This document shows, piece by piece, positions 6,351-8,095 of a stretch of DNA of 8,095 nt. Both the position numbers and the translations under genes were made by a program. Source of the DNA: Reyranella sp. (lineage in GTDB: Bacteria; Pseudomonadota; Alphaproteobacteria; Reyranellales; Reyranellaceae); contig JAUXST010000456.1 of the NCBI GenBank assembly GCA_030679805.1, forward strand, positions 1-8,095, given 5' to 3'. The first letter of the stretch is position 1, and every line of letters begins with the position of its first letter. The notes beneath the pieces were generated by a model, which ran no database searches, was not told the DNA's origin, and saw only the letters and a list, made by a program, of their open reading frames with translations.

Positions 6351-6407
6351 GGCATTCGTCCCTTCTCGTGAAGGGGGCGTGGGTCTGTTGGGCAGCTTTT
6401 TTGTTTT
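6339..6407 (+). terminator. Intrinsic terminator (attenuator) inside the nirB leader
   Basis: AAAGCTGCC-AAC (6339-6350) pairs with GTT-G-GGCAGCTTT (6387-6399), giving twelve pairs with one bulged G. The U-rich run TTTTTTGTTTT (6397-6407) follows directly. The enclosed region holds a second perfect 6-bp hairpin, CCCTTC-TCGT-GAAGGG (6360-6375). The terminator ends only 17 bases before the nirB ATG and lies downstream of the nirB promoter, so it must act as a regulated attenuator rather than as the end of another gene: the upstream gene is transcribed away from it. Confidence 0.75.
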
Positions 6408-6424
6408 GGGGATTCGCCAGGGAC

Positions 6425-8095
6425 ATGACTGAAAAACTCGTCATCATCGGCAACGGCATGGCCCCGGGGCGCATGCTGGAGCATCTGCTCGAGACCGCGC
6501 CTGACCGCTATCAGGTGACGATCTTCAACGCCGAGCCGCGCGTCAACTACGACCGCATCATGCTCTCGCCCGTGCTGTCGGGCGAGAAGGACTATGAGCA
6601 GATCATCATCCATGGCGACGGCTGGTATGTCCGCAACGGCATCACCCTCTACAAGGGCCACAAGATCGAGGCGATCGATCGCGCCGCGAAGACCGTCACC
6701 TCCTCGGAGGGCAGGACCGAGAGCTACGACAAGCTCATCATAGCCACCGGCTCCAATCCGATCATCATCCCGGTACCCGGCCACGACTTCGCCGGCGTCC
6801 TCACCTACCGCGACCTCGACGACGTGAATGCGATGCTGCTGGCCGCCCAGTCGCGCGCAAAGGCGGTCGTGATCGGTGGTGGCCTGCTCGGCCTCGAGGC
6901 CGCGGCCGGCCTGCAGGCGCAGGGCATGGATGTCACGGTCGTGCATCTGATGCCGACCCTGATGGAAAGGCAACTCGATCCCGCCGCCGGCTACCTGTTG
7001 CAGAAGGCGCTCGAGGAGCGCGGCATCAAGGTACTGACCAAGGCCAACACCAAGGCAATCCTGGGCAACGGCAAGGTCGAGGGCGTCGAACTCGCCGACG
7101 GCACCGTCATTCCGGCGACACTGGTCATCATGGCCGCCGGCATCCGGCCGAACGCGGCGCTCGCCAAGGAAGCAGGCCTCACGATCGGCCGCGGCATCGT
7201 CGTCGACCACGCCATGCGGACCTCCGATCCGGACATCTACGCGCTGGGCGAATGCGCCGAGGTCGGCGGCCATGTCTATGGCCTGGTGGCACCACTCTAC
7301 GAGATGGCGCGTACCGCGGCGGCACATCTCGCCGGCGACGAGGCTGCCCGCTTCGTGCACATCGACACGCCGACCAAGCTAAAGGTGACCGGCATCGACG
7401 TCTATTCGCTGGGCGACTTCGCCGATGGCGACGACCGCGAGGAGATCGTGCTGCGCGACGCCTCGGCCGGCGTCTACAAGCGCCTGATCCTGAAGGACGA
7501 CAAGATCATCGGCACCGTGCTGTTCGGCGAGGTGGCCGACGGCGCCTGGTTCAACGACCTCAAGAAGAAGTCGGCGAACATCTCCGAGATGCGCGACACG
7601 CTGATCTTCGGGCCGGCCTTCCAGGGCGGCGGCGCGCTCGATCCCGGGGCCGCCGTCGCGGCGCTGCCGGACGACGCCGAGATCTGCGGCTGCAACGGCA
7701 TCTGCAAGGGCAAGATCACCGGCACGATCAAGGCGAAGGGACTGACGACCCTCGACGAGGTGCGAGCCCACACAAAGGCCTCGGCCTCGTGCGGCACCTG
7801 CACCGGCCTCGTCGAGCAGCTCATGGAGCTGACCCTGGGCGACGCCTTCAACCGGACCGCTGTCCAGCCGATGTGCGGCTGCACGACGCTGGGCCACGAC
7901 GATGTGCGCCGGCTGATCGTGGCGAAGTCACTGAAGACCGTGCCGGCGGTCATGCAGGAGCTCGAGTGGAAGACCTCGTGCGGCTGCGCCAAATGCCGGC
8001 CGGCGCTCAACTACTACCTGGTCTGCGACTGGCCCGACGAATATGCCGACGACTACCAGTCGCGCTTCATCAACGAGCGGGCCCACGCCAACATC
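6425..8095 (+). CDS. nirB: Nitrite reductase [NAD(P)H] large subunit, C-terminal part cut by window edge
   Basis: Large subunit of the cytoplasmic siroheme nitrite reductase, which reduces nitrite to ammonium with NAD(P)H. The frame runs from ATG 6425 to the right edge (557 residues, against roughly 800-850 for the full protein). The FAD fold has GNGMAPG at 9-15; the NAD(P)H fold has IGGGLLGLE at 150-158; the flavin-binding YALGECAEVGG follows near 274. A rubredoxin-reductase-like C-terminal region is followed by a BFD-type [2Fe-2S] site with C421, C423, C456 and C459. A second Cys-rich segment has C484, C486, C519, C521 and C524 and the family motif CRPALNYYL. The ferredoxin-like and siroheme/4Fe-4S domains lie beyond the window. 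AGGGA abuts the ATG with only one base between, and GGGGA lies 12 bases upstream; no other usable in-frame start exists. Control is likely by sigma-54 and the attenuator leader. An assimilatory role (nasB-like) is inferred from that regulation. Confidence 0.96.
   Translation, partial: MTEKLVIIGNGMAPGRMLEHLLETAPDRYQVTIFNAEPRVNYDRIMLSPVLSGEKDYEQIIIHGDGWYVRNGITLYKGHKIEAIDRAAKTVTSSEGRTESYDKLIIATGSNPIIIPVPGHDFAGVLTYRDLDDVNAMLLAAQSRAKAVVIGGGLLGLEAAAGLQAQGMDVTVVHLMPTLMERQLDPAAGYLLQKALEERGIKVLTKANTKAILGNGKVEGVELADGTVIPATLVIMAAGIRPNAALAKEAGLTIGRGIVVDHAMRTSDPDIYALGECAEVGGHVYGLVAPLYEMARTAAAHLAGDEAARFVHIDTPTKLKVTGIDVYSLGDFADGDDREEIVLRDASAGVYKRLILKDDKIIGTVLFGEVADGAWFNDLKKKSANISEMRDTLIFGPAFQGGGALDPGAAVAALPDDAEICGCNGICKGKITGTIKAKGLTTLDEVRAHTKASASCGTCTGLVEQLMELTLGDAFNRTAVQPMCGCTTLGHDDVRRLIVAKSLKTVPAVMQELEWKTSCGCAKCRPALNYYLVCDWPDEYADDYQSRFINERAHANI

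Larger units (their letters stand above)
6118..6424. other. Divergent regulatory region between DUF4202 and nirB
   Basis: This 307-bp stretch has no convincing gene. From left to right it holds the upstream sequence of DUF4202, two inverted repeats (6165-6219), the sigma-54 promoter (6262-6278), the ANTAR-type hairpins (6312-6347) and the attenuator (6339-6407). No clear -10/-35 pair was found for DUF4202 on the minus strand. Short frames inside the leader (6296-6310 and 6310-6432) are explained by the RNA structure. Confidence 0.7.

Noticed and set aside
6296..6432. Possible leader peptides: a 4-codon frame at 6296-6310 and a 40-residue frame at 6310-6432 that overlaps the nirB start
   Set aside because: Neither has a well-spaced Shine-Dalgarno, and the longer frame is fully covered by the hairpins and terminator, which explain the sequence better.
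6272..7360. Long minus-strand frame (362 residues) opposite nirB
   Set aside because: The plus strand encodes unmistakable NirB with FAD and NAD motifs; the minus-strand frame also crosses the promoter and attenuator.
7874..7996. Second Cys cluster of NirB as a possible novel iron-sulfur domain
   Set aside because: The CxC and CxxC...CRPALNYYL pattern is a familiar part of NirB-type proteins, so it was kept as a note in the gene entry rather than a finding.

Overview
This is an 8.1-kb, GC-rich chromosomal segment. Protein signatures (an alphaproteobacterial-type NirB with a GNGMAPGR N-terminus, a DmlA/TtuC-type dehydrogenase, a phytanoyl-CoA dioxygenase and a DUF4202 protein) suggest a metabolically versatile alphaproteobacterium. 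This placement is inference from protein character, not phylogeny. No mobile element, tRNA, rRNA or CRISPR array was seen.

Left part (1-1567): a divergent pair. On the minus strand is the N-terminal 265 residues of an RND-type efflux periplasmic adaptor whose gene runs off the left edge. On the plus strand is a TetR-family regulator with a TTG start. Their 113-bp intergenic region carries two tandem 11-bp palindromes that look like the TetR operator.

Middle part (1564-5511): a compact minus-strand operon encodes an N-acyl-D-amino-acid deacylase-like amidohydrolase, then a small ABM-fold monooxygenase-like protein, then a phytanoyl-CoA dioxygenase-family Fe(II)/2-oxoglutarate oxygenase. The last two genes overlap as TTGA. 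Divergent to this operon is a D-malate/tartrate dehydrogenase. The set looks catabolic, but the substrate cannot be read from sequence. The 72-bp gap between the divergent units holds a perfect 6-bp inverted repeat.

Right part (5518-8095): a DUF4202 protein on the minus strand is divergent from nirB, the large subunit of siroheme NAD(P)H nitrite reductase, which is cut by the right edge after 557 residues. The 307-bp region between them is the most information-rich non-coding stretch in the window. It holds a sigma-54 promoter with exact GG-N10-GC spacing and two upstream inverted repeats where an NtrC-like activator could bind. It also holds a ~136-nt leader with two hexaloop hairpins, each with A at loop position 1 and G at position 4, followed by an intrinsic terminator that shares sequence with the second hairpin. 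This is the architecture of an ANTAR-protein (NasT/NasR-type) antitermination leader. It predicts dual control of nitrite reductase: nitrogen limitation at initiation and nitrate/nitrite at elongation.

Gene packing is tight. The TetR and dioxygenase genes converge with overlapping stop codons, and the dehydrogenase and DUF4202 genes converge 6 bp apart, with no room for terminators between them.
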